From: Amblyornis subalaris
Lineage: Eukaryota > Chordata > Aves > Passeriformes > Ptilonorhynchidae
Reading direction: 5' to 3'
DNA length: 64,000 nt
NCBI GenBank assembly: GCA_018881555.1
Contig: JACAXG010000021.1
Location: 6,744,114 to 6,808,113 of the forward strand
In this document: positions 12,464 through 25,285 of the stretch, in pieces
Position numbering within the stretch: the stretch's first letter is position 1
Layout of the letters: every line of letters starts with the position of its first letter
Translations under genes and position numbers: made by a program
The notes under the pieces: generated by a model
Databases searched by the model: none
What the model saw: only the letters and a program-made list of their open reading frames with translations
Told to the model about the DNA's origin: nothing

Positions 12464-15400
12464 GTAAGTCACTGTTTATTTGAGTAGTGTTGATAGAAGT
12501 CTAACTGTATCAATATAAAATATTTCTGTATGAGCCCTCAATAACCATTTCATTTAGCTGGGAAACTCCCTTACTGTGGTCAGAGGTGCCACAATGTTAC
12601 AGTTTTATGTAGCACAGCTGTTTGTGTTGGATACATCCTTAAGTCCTCCCAGTGCAGGTTATTTTTGGTTCTGTGAGTGTGGTGAGAACATGAGAGCAGC
12701 TGAACTGGATTGGACAAAAAATTAGTTTAGCCCATTGATTTGTGTTGGCCAGTGGCCAGAAGTGGCTGTGTGAAGAGCAACAGTGCAAGAACATGGGAAG
12801 CAAACAATGATAATTCTAGCTTGGAGAGGACAAACTCTGACCAGAGAAACACAAACCAGAGAAACACAAAAGAAAGCACACAGTCAAGTTGTGAAATTCC
12901 TCCCTACAGAATGTTTTGGATCATAAAACATGAAATAAATTCAAAAAGCAAAGGGGAAAAAAATTGTGCAAGAAAAATTCTCTGTGGCTATCAAATACAA
13001 AAACATCACTTATGGCTTAGGAAGTGCTGGATGTTAGGAGAGTTAATGGGGCAGTAGGATGATATGTTTGTCCTGATCTTTCACTCTTGTCTCAGCATCA
13101 GTTACTGGCTGCATTAACCTGAGACAAGATGAGCTCTAAGTGGGCCATCAATGTCTGACCCAGTATGGCTCTGCTTCAGTATACTTATTAATAAAATTAT
13201 CTATGCTATTAATGGACTTGAATTATAAAATTGTGGTAGACCATGGAAACAAAGCTGAGCAAAAATATTGAAATATTTTTGATGTGATGAGTAATTACTA
13301 TCATATAATTAGCATTTAGAGATACACATATGATTCTTGTTTGATTATTCGGCCTTATCTTTCACATTGGTTTGTTTGTTTTCAAACAAACAAACTAATA
13401 AAGTTGGTAAAGTTGCCAGATATTGAAGAAATGTGCACGTCTCCTCCTCTTTATCAAACCAATGATATAGAAACTGTTTTGATATCAATATCTCAAAACT
13501 CCAGTCTTAGTATTCCAAATGTTTCAGTAAACATTAGTTCATTAGATAACAACTTGAGCATTTATTTTGAACAGCGGAGAAAATACTTTGTGTGTATGTG
13601 TCTAAAAGTACTTCACATAATGAATCAGGACAGTGTAACATGGTAACATGATTTCTTGGTCTTTGTTCTTTGTGTGAGTACTTAGATTGTGCTCCATCTA
13701 CACAGATTTCCTTGTTAACACAAATAATTTACTCTGTTAAAGTTCTCATATGCTTTCCTATTGATAGATGTGCTCTCAGCTCTTCTGTTAACTTTTTCTT
13801 ATTTCACCTACTTTCCTATTGATTGCAGATGGCAGAACAAGACTTACACTCTGATAGGCACACCACCAGTGCTAACACAGGAGTAATATGACATTTGTAG
13901 TTCTTCTTACTGTTTCTCTGTTTATACGAAGATTCACATTTGTCCTTTTGGATTCAGTATTGCTTTGAGGGTTCACGCTGTGCTATTATATAAAGCATTT
14001 GCCAAGTCATTTCCAGATTCACTGCTTCCCCATTTTTAAATGTCTTTGTCTGTAAGTGTCTGTATTGATCTACATATTACTGATTTATGCCTGTTTTACT
14101 ATGCACTCTAGATTACACTCTGTTAGGGTAACTGTAAAATTGTTATCTTCTGGCAACATGCAGTACTGCCTTGGAGTATAACAATCACACTTTTTTGCTA
14201 CCGCCTGTATAGAATAAATTTTCTCAGTATCCAAGCTGGAGTAATTATGTGTTTGACGCACCACCATACTAAAGTTCCCCCAACCATGTGTTTACTGAGC
14301 TGCTCTGTTTGGGTCATACCTGACTGAATTTTTGTACACTCCCATTATCCCTTAATTTGAATTGGCTTTCTTTGACCTTTTCCTGTCTATTTCTTGACTC
14401 TCTTTGTGTTAACCCACTGTGGAAATGATGCTGGGGTGGGAGGGGTGGTTGCCTCCTTTTACTCCCAGAGGTAACTACTGTTGTATTTCTAAAATTAGGT
14501 TGACTGTTTTTTACAATTGCTGTAGTGTTCTACAAGAACTTTTTATTATCAAATCATAGTCTACTCTAAGAAAGCCCCAAATATTTCTAACATGGTGTTT
14601 GACAGTATCAGATAATTTCTCCTAATGCCTAATACTGGTGGAGATAGCCAAAACTGAGCCTACTATCGCAGCAGTATGCTCTGTGAGGGGATGCAATGAA
14701 TAGTTACAGACTTCAGTGTTCTTTTGGGACACACTGCATAGCTAGCATTTATTTACTGGCCACTAAACTTCACTTAAACTATTTGAATCGAGTTACCAGA
14801 AAACATGTAAATATTTTAGTGTTCTGTGTGTTTGTTTTGGCTGCCATACTGAATATTTGTCAGCAAGATTAATGTTTTGCTAGAATTCATTAGCTTATAA
14901 AATAATTGTGTATTAAACAGATTAGATTTTGTAAAAACTGAAATGCATAGCATATTAAATTATTTTAAAACATAATAATTTGTTTCAGGTAACATGGTTT
15001 GTGTGGTTTTGGGGTTTTTTTTTGTTTCATCTAGTAAGTGCTTTCTGTTAAAACAGGCTCTTTCAGGAAGAGTTTCTATGGTCTTTCTGTTTCACATTTT
15101 GATCTCTCTGCATCTTCAACAGCCACATCACCATACACTATCGAAAGAAAAGTGGTAGAACAGACTCTAGTTAATACCACTGTCTCTNTACTCCCAGTAG
15201 GTATCATCTCAGTTCAAGATGTGCCACTAGCTGGCAGCATTATGTAAAATATCGATAAGCAGCTTTTGAGGAATCCTTGTGACTGCTTCCAAAAGTGCTG
15301 CCATACACGAGTAAGACTTCAGAATAAAAATGGAGCCAACTGCAGTAGCTGTAAATGGTGTATTGCAGGGTCCCAAGTGTTAACTCTGAAAATTGCCTCT

Positions 15401-18400
15401 GCACAATGTCTCGTTCAAACTTGTATTCCGTCTTTTTCAAAAAGATTTCTGAAGGTGCGTTTTCAATGTAGGATTGCCACTGTGAGTGAAAATTCACACT
15501 ACAAATTGCAATTGGTTTTCACTTTCTCAGAAAAATGTGAAAATTTTTCCTTTCTGTTCATCCTTTGTGAGAGTAGTTTCCACATGAAAACTCTAAATGA
15601 GTTCTCCACNCAGACAGGATGCACTGCTAAATGCACTTCATTCAGTTTTAATTCTATGCATAAACAGGAGGCAGGGAAAAGAGGACTGGAATGAAGGAAA
15701 GGATCAGTCTGTTCATTTTAGACAACAATATGCCATCTGTTAAAAAGATGATACATCCTGACACCACCTCTATTCCTAACATAGTTCTTTAAAAGAACTG
15801 ATGGATCCCAGGCAGAAGGTTCAGTGGTGGCATTGTGGGAGAGCATCAGCTGGCCCCCAGTACCACATGCCACGCTCATGCTTTGGCAGAAGAAACTGTC
15901 CAAAAATTAAGGAAAATTCTGCAAGGATGAACTTTTGAGAGTATCACCTTCCCTGGCCTTTCCAAGTAGGAGAAAGCAGTTATAACTGCAGTGCTTATAT
16001 GACTATATCCCTGAAGTAATCATTTCACATGATGTAAACATTTAAATTGAGTGAAATGATCAAGGGTCAAAACATAAACCTCTTTACTGTTTTCCCCCTG
16101 TATAAGCAAGCTACGNGTCTGTCAAGGAGAATTTTAAGAAGTGAAATACAGCATGTTTTGGGATTTTCATCTAGTATCTACCTGGTCTTAACACAGAAAC
16201 AAGATATTCCAGAATGCTCAAGTAGTATAAAATTGCAAATATACTGTATGTAATAACAAACCATTTTCTTGTAAACTGACATGGTGTTAGTTAACAATGT
16301 AACCATTTTCAAAAAACAGAATGTTCAACACACATTCATTTTATTTTCTACTTGGCTGAGTGTACAATTATATGTTTTAGAACTAAAAGAGCAGCAGAGG
16401 GTGCTACAATTACAGAGCGACTCAGGCACATACTTGAAAATTGTTGCTCCTGTAGGCAAGTAGATCCTGCAAANGCTTAAGCTTTTCATTTGGGATTTGT
16501 GAAATCTAGGAAAAGGATAATTACTCACTTTTTTCTTGATTTTTTTTTTTTTTAAGTTTAATTGATGCAAAATGTTGCATAGTTTCATGAAAACATAGTG
16601 TCTGGATATAGCTACTGTTACAAAACACCTACTCAACATCTTTCGAGCTGTTTTTGTGTGTGTTAATTTTACATTTAGAAGGACCAGTCTCTGCAACAAG
16701 TCTTACATTGGAAAAATTTGTTGTTTTTCTTTCTTTTTTTTAACATGTTCCCCACCAAATAAATAAGCTAGCTAAATTGGAGAATATTTTTGCCTTTCAT
16801 TTAATATTTTTCATGAAATAACAAGAGAGAAGGATTTTTCTTAAATTTCAAGTTCACACTGAGATTTTTTGCAAACACAGGTCAAGGAAGAAAAAAATAA
16901 AGAAATTATTTTTCTCCTTTTGGTTTTCACCCCTTTTTTGTCCAGTTTATGTTAATTTTAAAATTACACTGATTTAAAACTGATAGTTGTGTAACTTTTT
17001 TTTTAAATTTGCTTAAGAAAAATATTTAAAAATTACTTTAAACGGAGAACCTTTTCTTCTTTCCCCTATTCTCTCAAATAACTAAATCGAGAGGGATATC
17101 TTGTTTGCGATGGTAGTATATGAGGATGGGTTTAGAGAGCTACTTGTTTCTTCAGAGCTCTCACTGTGTGACTCATAGATATCTGAGCTCCTCAATGGAG
17201 AGATGATGGCAGCTCCTGAATTATGCCTGGAAGGATAGATGCCACAAAGTTACCTGGGGAAAATCACAGGATGGCATCTTTTATGTCAGCAGAGGTGCTC
17301 TGGAATTTCACGTAACATTACCTACAATCAGCAAGGAAGCAAAGCGCAGTTTTCAGGGGCTGCTGTGGAAGTTTCCCACGTTGTTTTGAGTAAACGTCTT
17401 GTTATCAGTGGCGAAAAGCCTGCCAGCTGGAATATGCTTCCTGCCTCTCCGTGCCTCAGTAGGTATTCTCACCGGAAGAAACAGCCACCCGTTGTCCTCT
17501 GAGCCTTCTCTTGTCCCTCTGGTGTGGCAGTTTGAAATTATTTACCATGTCAGAACCTCAGACCCCCTTGAAAGTCTTCAAGAAAAAATAAATTATCTGG
17601 AAGAGTGTTTGAATAGCAATGATACATGTTGTTTTGAATGAAATATTGTATTTATGATACCTACAATTTACTATTCACTATGCAGCTTCCTCTTAAATAA
17701 AACATTTCATGATCAGGGTTAAGAAAAACCAGCTGTTTCCTCCCTCCCTCTTCCATCCAATTCACTTCACTGATTCAGTTTACAGCATCATCCCAAGCAG
17801 TCACATTGACATAACCAACATAAGGCGTATGGAATGGAGCAGAAAATAAGTATATGGGGAGAAGCAGGCATCTTTTAAATTACTCTTGCTACCAGAATTG
17901 TTTTTATGAGATTGTTCTCTGATGGAACATCAGTAATTTGTCTAAGTACTGTCCTGAAATATTTGGCTTTCCCTCCTCGCTAAAATCTTCTGCTTATCAG
18001 GAACCTATGTGTGAAAAGAGGAATCATAACTGTTATCAGGGATCCATTTCCTCTGAAGTACTTTTTTCCTACCATATATTCCAAACATTATCTGACTTTG
18101 TGCCTATACTTTCAAGCATGGCACCAGCTTAGAGAAGTGGGAGGTGAAGGAGCCCACTTGAGCGCTTGTGAGTACCCTCTTTCTTCCTGGGTCAGATTGA
18201 AGTTTTTGTAGAAACTGGTTCTTCTGTTCAGGTTATTCCAATGAGAACCTTTTGGTAAAAATACGTGAATCTCTTAGAGCAACTGCAGTTGCTTTTCTGT
18301 GTTGCTGGGCAGTATTTTGTACGTTGGCACTCTGATTAGCTAGGTTTTGGCATCATCTGTTGTCTTACTCTTTATAAAAGTAGTTAGCATAAATAGGTTT

Positions 18401-19774
18401 CTAAGTGTACTACTCATGCTAATCTTCTATAACCTGAAGTATTTTTGAACACATTCCATGTATTCTAAATGGATTGCCATAAGAATTTGGATCTTTTGAT
18501 TTACATTAATTAAAATTTTGAAGATATGGTATAACACCTTAAGTTAGCTTGGTAGAAGGAGAAGAGTATGAATGATTTTAATAAATTTCATGGGTTTTAC
18601 TTCTGCTTTCGATAACTTTGCCACCTTTTTAATTGTGATAGGGCAGGATAACAATGTTAAGCATCCGTTTAAGATGCACTTGTTATTAATTAAGCTTAGC
18701 CTTTTAATGCATTTTAGAGTTTTCTCTAAAAATATTTCAAATTTAAGTGTAATTGGAATAAATAGTTTCAAATGAATTTGATGTGCAATAGGTTGTTGCC
18801 ATTTGGGTGGAACTTGCATGTTTCTTTATAATTATTGTTTTTGTTCTCACAATTCTTTTTACTTGCCATGTTCTAGCCATCCTTTCAGTGCTGCTTTTCA
18901 CATCCTGAGTATCTCCCTTCTGTTTGGTACCACCACAAGTTGCTGTGGTTTCTGACTTGCACATGAGATGGGGCATTTCTCTGTATTGTATTATAATCTC
19001 GTCACTGGCTGGAGTGTGGAGGTAGCAAGGGCAGTCCTTGTTCTTTGTTTTCTCTATACAAATACAACTGAAATGTAATGCATAACGTGAACCTTGTTTT
19101 GGTTTTGTTTCAAGTTTGGTTTAGAGAACTTTTTAAAAGTTGCACTGTATTTCACTTAAAAAAATCATATTCAAATGGGTGAACTCATGTCTTCTTTTGA
19201 AAATATCAAAGTGAAATGTTTCAATTTAATTCAGCACTAGTTCATAAATCTGTATTCAAACAAAACTACTTTGAGTAAAGTATTTCTGGAAATGAGAATG
19301 GGAAACCTTTGGTGAATAATATATCCATTTGAAATGTTTTGTCTGATGATAGTTCTGGCTGAAAAGTATGACGAAAACTAATCCACATAGCAGTGACCAG
19401 ATGAAAATCCAATGTAGGACTAGTACTCATGTACTTAGCTTGATAAACAAAATACTGTTATTGAGAGTATGTACAGTTGAATAAAACATACTGGTTCTAG
19501 CAATGGTGATTTCACATCTACTCTCCTTACTGGTAGAAATATCTAATGGTACTCTTTCTTACTAAAGCTTAAACTTATTATTGGTTTGGACCTTGGCGAA
19601 AATGAAATTTTCTTTAGCACTAGCTTTTTAGGTATATTAAGTCATCACATGGCCTTGCCTGTATCTCCCTTCCCTTATGTCAAGCAAGCCATATTCTATC
19701 ATGTTNTCTTAAGCTAGAGGTTTTGCCAGGTTCTAACTTTTCTTTAGACTGGTTTGTATTTTTCTTGAAGAGTG
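12464..19774. other. Unassigned AT-rich unique DNA
   Basis: No gene or repeat family was recognised. The longest open frame is 142 codons at 15266-15694 (+). It is cysteine-rich and interrupted by an ambiguous base, and it shows no domain I know. A perfect 15-bp tandem pair ('accagagaaacacaa' twice) lies at 12840-12869. A run of about 13 T lies at 16541-16553. Single Ns occur at 15188, 15610, near 16116, at 16474 and at 19706. Confidence 0.55.
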
Positions 19775-20402
19775 TTTGTTAAACCTGGACACAGTATTCC
19801 AGTTGAGACCTCTATAATGCTAAGTAAACCAGGAGATTTTGTGTTTTACAGCCTGTAATCCCAATATTGTATTTTCTTCTTACAACAGCATGACTTTGAC
19901 TCATGTTGAACTTTTGACTTGCCATAAGATCCTGGTCCTCCTGAGAAGGAATCAGTTATTCCTAATTGTGTATTTATGTAGCAGCTTATTCTTACCCAAT
20001 TGTAATACCTGATGCTTGTCTCTGTTGAACTTTTTCCTGTTTTCAGACTTCTCCCAATTCATTGCTTTTGTCCTTTGAAGCCTGTCTTTCAGCATACTGA
20101 ACTTGTTAAATTGATAAATTGCTGATGTAATAAGCATATTTGTTCAGATGATCAATGAAAACACTGAACAGAGCACAGTGTAGGCATTTATGGAAACTCC
20201 ACGTTAAATTCACCTACTTTTACAGTAAACCATTGAGAATTATTCTCCATAGTCAATTTTCTTGATCAGCTCTTCACCTATCTTAACGAAATTTTTTTTG
20301 GCTGTGTTACTTATGAAATTGTCAAAAGGCTTCTTGAAGTTTTGATACAAGACATCTACTGCTTCTGCCCTATAAACAAGNCTCTTATCTTGTTGCTCTG
20401 GT
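19775..20402 (-). mobile_element. Ancient, highly diverged CR1 LINE (reverse-transcriptase 3' part)
   Basis: The plus strand carries the reverse complement of an old amniote CR1, recognisable by 'ctggacacagtattccagtt', 'caatattgtattt' and 'gactcatgttgaactt'. On the minus strand the open piece at 19952-20137 includes NRKKFNRDKHQVLQLGKNK and LHKYTI. These correspond to the CR1 reverse-transcriptase segment usually written near N-MKFNKDKCKVLHLG-N and LHKY. It resembles turtle/crocodile-like CR1 lineages more than the younger bird CR1 copies in this window, so it probably predates the bird radiation. It is full of stops and indels and is not functional. Both ends are approximate. Confidence 0.75.
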
Positions 20403-22859
20403 AAATGGTTTTTTAATTAAAATCTGTAATTTATTTTTTATTGTTACACTTTTCATGGAATGTGCAACAAAAGAATGAAAAACATGAATCTGTTTCAAGT
20501 TTTTAATTATGTGAAGATGAGGGAGAGGTTGAATTGAATGAAACATTATACTTGATTATAGAATGCATAATTGTCTTATGCACTGAAAGTCACCTGATGA
20601 TTTTCTGCCTTACAATTTCATTCATTTTCTGAAAGCTGTTATTTTAATCATTTGTACTACAGATGTATCCTATCTAAGCTTCTATGCATCGTTTTGTCTT
20701 GCAGTTCTTTGGTGTCCTGAAGGAGACCTCCAACTACTCTATGTACTGGTTTTGTGACACGTTTGGTAGTCTAGCAAAAATTAAGATAGGATTGTAATAG
20801 CTGTCTAACCTAATACACGTTTTCTCCCATCTTCCCTACTTTTAATAAGTGTGACAGAAAGTAAAATAATGCAGGATGGTAGGGGGTTTTTATTATTATT
20901 TTCTTCGGGGCTTTTTTGGTAGTTTGGGAGTACTCAAATGTATTTGGGCCTCTTGCATCTGAGGAATAGAAATCTGTAGATAATATTTAGGACTAAAAAG
21001 AAAGCAATTTGAGCCCATTACACCTTTTAACACCAACTCCTTGTCTATTGTATTTATTGTCGAACTGTGACCTGTGCTTTGTGAATTAAATTTACTTCCC
21101 TCCCATCTATGCTAGTACTGACTGAAGGTGTGTTTCACTATCTAGGGTTTTTTTTCCAATTTAATTTTTAGGTTTCCCTTTATACTTAGGCCGATTCCAA
21201 TATTTTAAGGCAGTGTTTATTGTCTCGTTTAAATGTGTGGTTAATATCGGCTCAGAAGATAATACTGTAGTCCCCAAAGCACTTTTTTTGTTACTAACTA
21301 ATCCATATAATATCACATTTGTGAAACAAATATTAGATCCGTTTTAGAGATAGGAAGTCTNACAAGTCTCTATTTTTGTTACAGAGCTGTTCATGGGTTA
21401 GAAATGGGAGGCAGAACGAAGACATCTTACAGTGGTGGTATGCAAAGGGCCACCTGACTTCTAACCTCTCCCACATAGAAGTTTATTGCAAGATCAGTGT
21501 TATATTTTCAGGAGTGCCTTCTCATTTTAAATGCCACCCATCTGGTTTATCAAAATTGAGGACTTAGAGCTGTGTCAGAAGAGAGACTTGAGCATTGTTG
21601 AACTGAACTTTAGATGCTGTGTCAATAAAATTCAGTCCTCCTTCGGGTAAGGAAGCATTTCTACACATGTAGTGGCATGGCCTGGAATTCACCCCAGCTG
21701 ACACTCTGAGTCTTGTGTGTCATTAACTCTCCCTCTCCTTGGAGCTGCAGTTCCTAACATGATGCATTCACAGTCTTAAATCCTTTCCTTTATTTAGATG
21801 CTTCAACTGTGGCTGTCAAAAAGTATAGAAGGTATAACTTGTTTTTTTGTTTTGTTTAACCTNCCATGTGGCAGCTGCAGATTTTATGTAGAATATATGT
21901 GGTTTCAGACACGAGTCTCATAACACTCACAAGGTGGTTTCGTGAAAGTAGGGACAGTCAGCACACCTGAATTAGCAAGGGGAATGGGCTCAGAGCTTTT
22001 ATGTGCTCACTTACTGGAACTCCTTTTGGACAGTAAGACGAGAAACAAAATTACTAAATGTATTGTGTAATCCCTCATGACAGCATGTCACGAAAAAAAA
22101 CTCACTGCAATGTGCCAGTAACTATGAATGTGGAATGTGAAGACAGTAGCATGCCTCGCCATGAGTGGCATACTCAGTTCCATAAAATTTACCTATTCAC
22201 ACAGCTAGAACACTGTACAATCCTAACTCATTTTACAAATCAGCACCTTAGTATAAATTCTGTCAGGCTAAAACTACTGGAATGTCTTCATAATAAAACA
22301 TAAGAGGACAAAGCAGCTTGTATACAGGGTCCTTATTTTTGCTGTATTTTGGTTCTCATTTTTAAATTGTGGCAATTTGAAGCAATGTGTAGGTTAACTT
22401 ATTATTTAATTGGACATTCCCAAAGTAGAAAATATTATTTCCTTTTGTTTGTGTGGTTAAAGACTCTGCTGAAAATGAGCTTAGCTAGATAAAGTGGGGG
22501 ATTTATTACTAGTAAGAATTAATTTGATAATTTTGTCCGCAAGCATAATCTGCTTTTAAAATCATGCTTTATATTTTCTGTTGAAAACTAACCGATAAAT
22601 TCCCTATGAGAAAGGGCTGTGCAGCTGCGCATCTCCTGTGGGAGAGGCTTGCTTACAGATGGGTGAATCTGAGTCCGTTTTATGATTATTTCCTAGGTTA
22701 AAGTAACAGAGGAAGATTCTTAATCTTAGATTGTCTCAGGAAATATATTTATGTAGGTGGGTTTTGGCTGGTTTTGATTGGACTAGTGCAATAGTTATTT
22801 AGTAAGCAGCAGTGAACTGCCAGTATTTATGTACTGTAATGTTTCTCCCTTTGCCAGCT
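20403..22859. other. Unassigned AT-rich unique DNA
   Basis: No gene, RNA or repeat family was recognised. Open frames here are 63-81 codons and unremarkable. Single Ns lie at 21361 and 21863. Confidence 0.6.
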
Positions 22860-23035
22860 GAGATTAGTAGGCATTGCTTTCAAACGTACATCTATGAGAA
22901 AATGCTGAAACCAAAAGTCAGCTATTTATACAAAATAACTCTTGTCGAGGCAGGGCATTAATTATATTGATTAATAACAAGGACTGTGTTTGTCACATCT
23001 GGTTTTAGAGCAATAATATTTGAAAAAGCTTGAAA
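22860..23035. promoter_or_regulatory. Possible conserved noncoding block
   Basis: This is unique sequence with closely packed homeodomain-type cores, including 'cattaattatattgattaat' around 22958-22977 and a MEF2-like 'ctatttata' at 22922-22930. It has no repeat or coding signal. The enhancer-like reading is an inference from texture alone. Confidence 0.25.
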
Positions 23036-24526
23036 ATTCATGCGTCTAAGGTACAAACTGAAGCTTGTGTTCAACATTTTTCTCCTTTATTTTTTTGGCA
23101 GGACATTTGTTACTTTCTTGAGCTGCATTTGAATTTTGTAAAACACAGTTTTTAGTGATTTTTCGAAAGAAACTCTGACATACAGCCGTCAAGTTAAAGA
23201 ACTTATGAATGTTTAAAAACAAATGCATGCAGCAATTTAATTATGCGTTGAGGTATGTAGGCACACTCCTGAGGAATTTTGTAACTTTTCTCATGAAGAA
23301 GCAGACTTTTTACTTACCATAAGAGTTGAGCATTAAAATGTGAACAGCTTTGTAAGCCTTGCCTTAAAAGTAATTACATCTAAATGGTAGTAGTAGCAAA
23401 AGGCAACAGTCTCCAATGGTGTTAAGCTGCCTTTTTAAGCTACTCAAAAAGGCAGTAGAACCCACAAAATGGTTTTAAAGATACACAGGAATGAAATGGT
23501 CATACGGCATTTAAAAGTAGAGATCTCTATATTTTTTAAATGGATGGTAAAATATATTGTCTTTGAATATCCATAATTTAAAGAAATAAAAACAAACAGA
23601 TGTCCACTAAGACACTAGAATCATATGAATCAAGACAGACATGGACATCTTTTGGAAGCTCTCCAAATAATGCCTTCTAATTGCTCAGATAAAATTCTTG
23701 TTGAATTATTTTTCTTGTTTTCGAAGCACCTGTTGAAAAAGAAGTTCTTTATCCTTCCCATTTCCATTGAATTTTCCAGTTCCACAGTTAGAAACATGCT
23801 GTTATACCTAGCATTGGAAAAGCCTGAAATTATGGTAATGGTATTGAATATATATTCAAGATCAGCTAATTAGCAGAGACTTCATTCATTGCAACCTTTT
23901 TTGTAACTGATAAATTTTTCACAGTGTGTTTGCACAGTGTAGGAGCCAGTTGCATGTCTCCCATGTTAATCTGCAGAAGTTATAATACCTCACACTTTCT
24001 GTTGGCAAGCAAAAGTAAGGTATGATAGCATTCAATGTATATGATATAGATTTTCAAATATTTAGTTTTGTTGACAGTAGGTACAGCACAACAATATAGA
24101 CAATTTCAGACAAAAATTGCTAGAGATAATCTAAGTGCTTTAAGTCTGTTGTGATTGGCATTATTTCGAATATGTATTTCCTCATAACTACTGTAGTGTT
24201 TTCTTTTGAAGATTCTATTTATGTGCTCTTCAGAAAATGATATGGTATATATTTTGTATTAAAGTACACAGTTCTTAACAGAAAGGAGAGATGCTATGCC
24301 AATTAATTCTGCAAGGCTTATGTACAATCAGATTGAAGTGCTGATGAGTGAGAATAATTAATGAAAATTCTGTGTTTTCATCTATGAATTGCTTCTTAGC
24401 GATTCCTTTTCTTTTCTAGAATAAACAGAATTTTCTATGTTTGGTATTTAAAGAGCTTTGTTGTAGTAGTTGAATGTGAACTGTCAAAAAGAAGTAGGCA
24501 GAAACCTGGAAATGATCAGTCCAGTT
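23036..24526. other. Unassigned unique DNA
   Basis: No gene is established. A very good polypyrimidine-CAG at 23080-23101 is followed by a short frame running to a stop at 23155, discussed as a finding. Otherwise the sequence is AT-rich and unrecognised. Confidence 0.55.
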
Positions 24527-25285
24527 ATCATAGAATTATAGAATGGTCTGAGTTGGAAGGGATCTTAAAGACCATCTAGTTCCAACCCCCCTGCCATAAG
24601 CAGNTACACCTTTTACTAGACCAGGTTGCTCAGAGTCCCATCCAGCCTGGCCTGAAACACTTCCAGGACTAGGGCATCCACAACTTCTTTGGGCAACCTG
24701 TTCCAGTGCCTCACCACCCTCACAGTAAAGAATTTCATTCTAATATCCAATCTAAACTTACTCTCTCTCAGTTTAAAGCCATTACCCTATGTCCTATCAC
24801 TCCATGCCCTTGTCAAAAATCTCTCTCCAGCTCTCTTGTAGCTTCCTTTAAGTACTGGAAGGTGCTATAAGGTCTACCTGGAGCCTTCTCCAGGCTGAAC
24901 AACTCTCTCGGCTCGTCTTCATAGAAGTACCCCAGCCCTCTGATCATCTGGGTGGCTTCCTCTGGGTTGGCTCCAACGGCTCGATGCTCTTCCTCTGCTG
25001 AGGACCCCAGAGCTGGCACAATATTCCATGGCGGGTCTCACCAGAGCGGAGCAGAGGGGCAGAATCCCCTCCCTCGCCNTGCTGGCCACCCTCAGCCCAG
25101 GACACACTTGGCTTTCTGGGCTGTGAGTGCACATTGCTGGGTCATGTCCAGCCTCTCACCCAGCAGCACCCCAAGTCCTTCTGGGCAGGGCTGCTCTCAG
25201 TCAGTTCTCTATTCAGCTTGTATTTGTGCCTGGTTTGCCCTGCCCCAGGTGCAGGACCTTGCACATGGCCTTGTTTGCATGGTTA
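24527..25285 (-). mobile_element. CR1 LINE, 5'-truncated, with intact 3' tail
   Basis: This is a 760-bp bird CR1 copy in minus orientation. Its 3' end, at the left on the plus strand, is the typical 'atcatagaattatagaatgg', followed by 'ttggaagggatcttaaagac' and the conserved 3' UTR. The right part encodes the end of ORF2 on the minus strand in broken frames: REGILPLCSALVRP, then MIRGLGYFYEDEP and LFSLEKAPGRPYSTFQYLKE. The catalytic core of the reverse transcriptase is absent because the copy is truncated at its 5' end near 25285. Frameshifts and an N (25079) break the protein. It is not mobile. Confidence 0.97.

Noticed and set aside
15266..15694. 142-codon open frame (+), the longest in the window
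   Set aside because: No domain, signal or splice context was recognised. An N interrupts it, an opposite-strand frame overlaps it, and the length is not exceptional for 64 kb.
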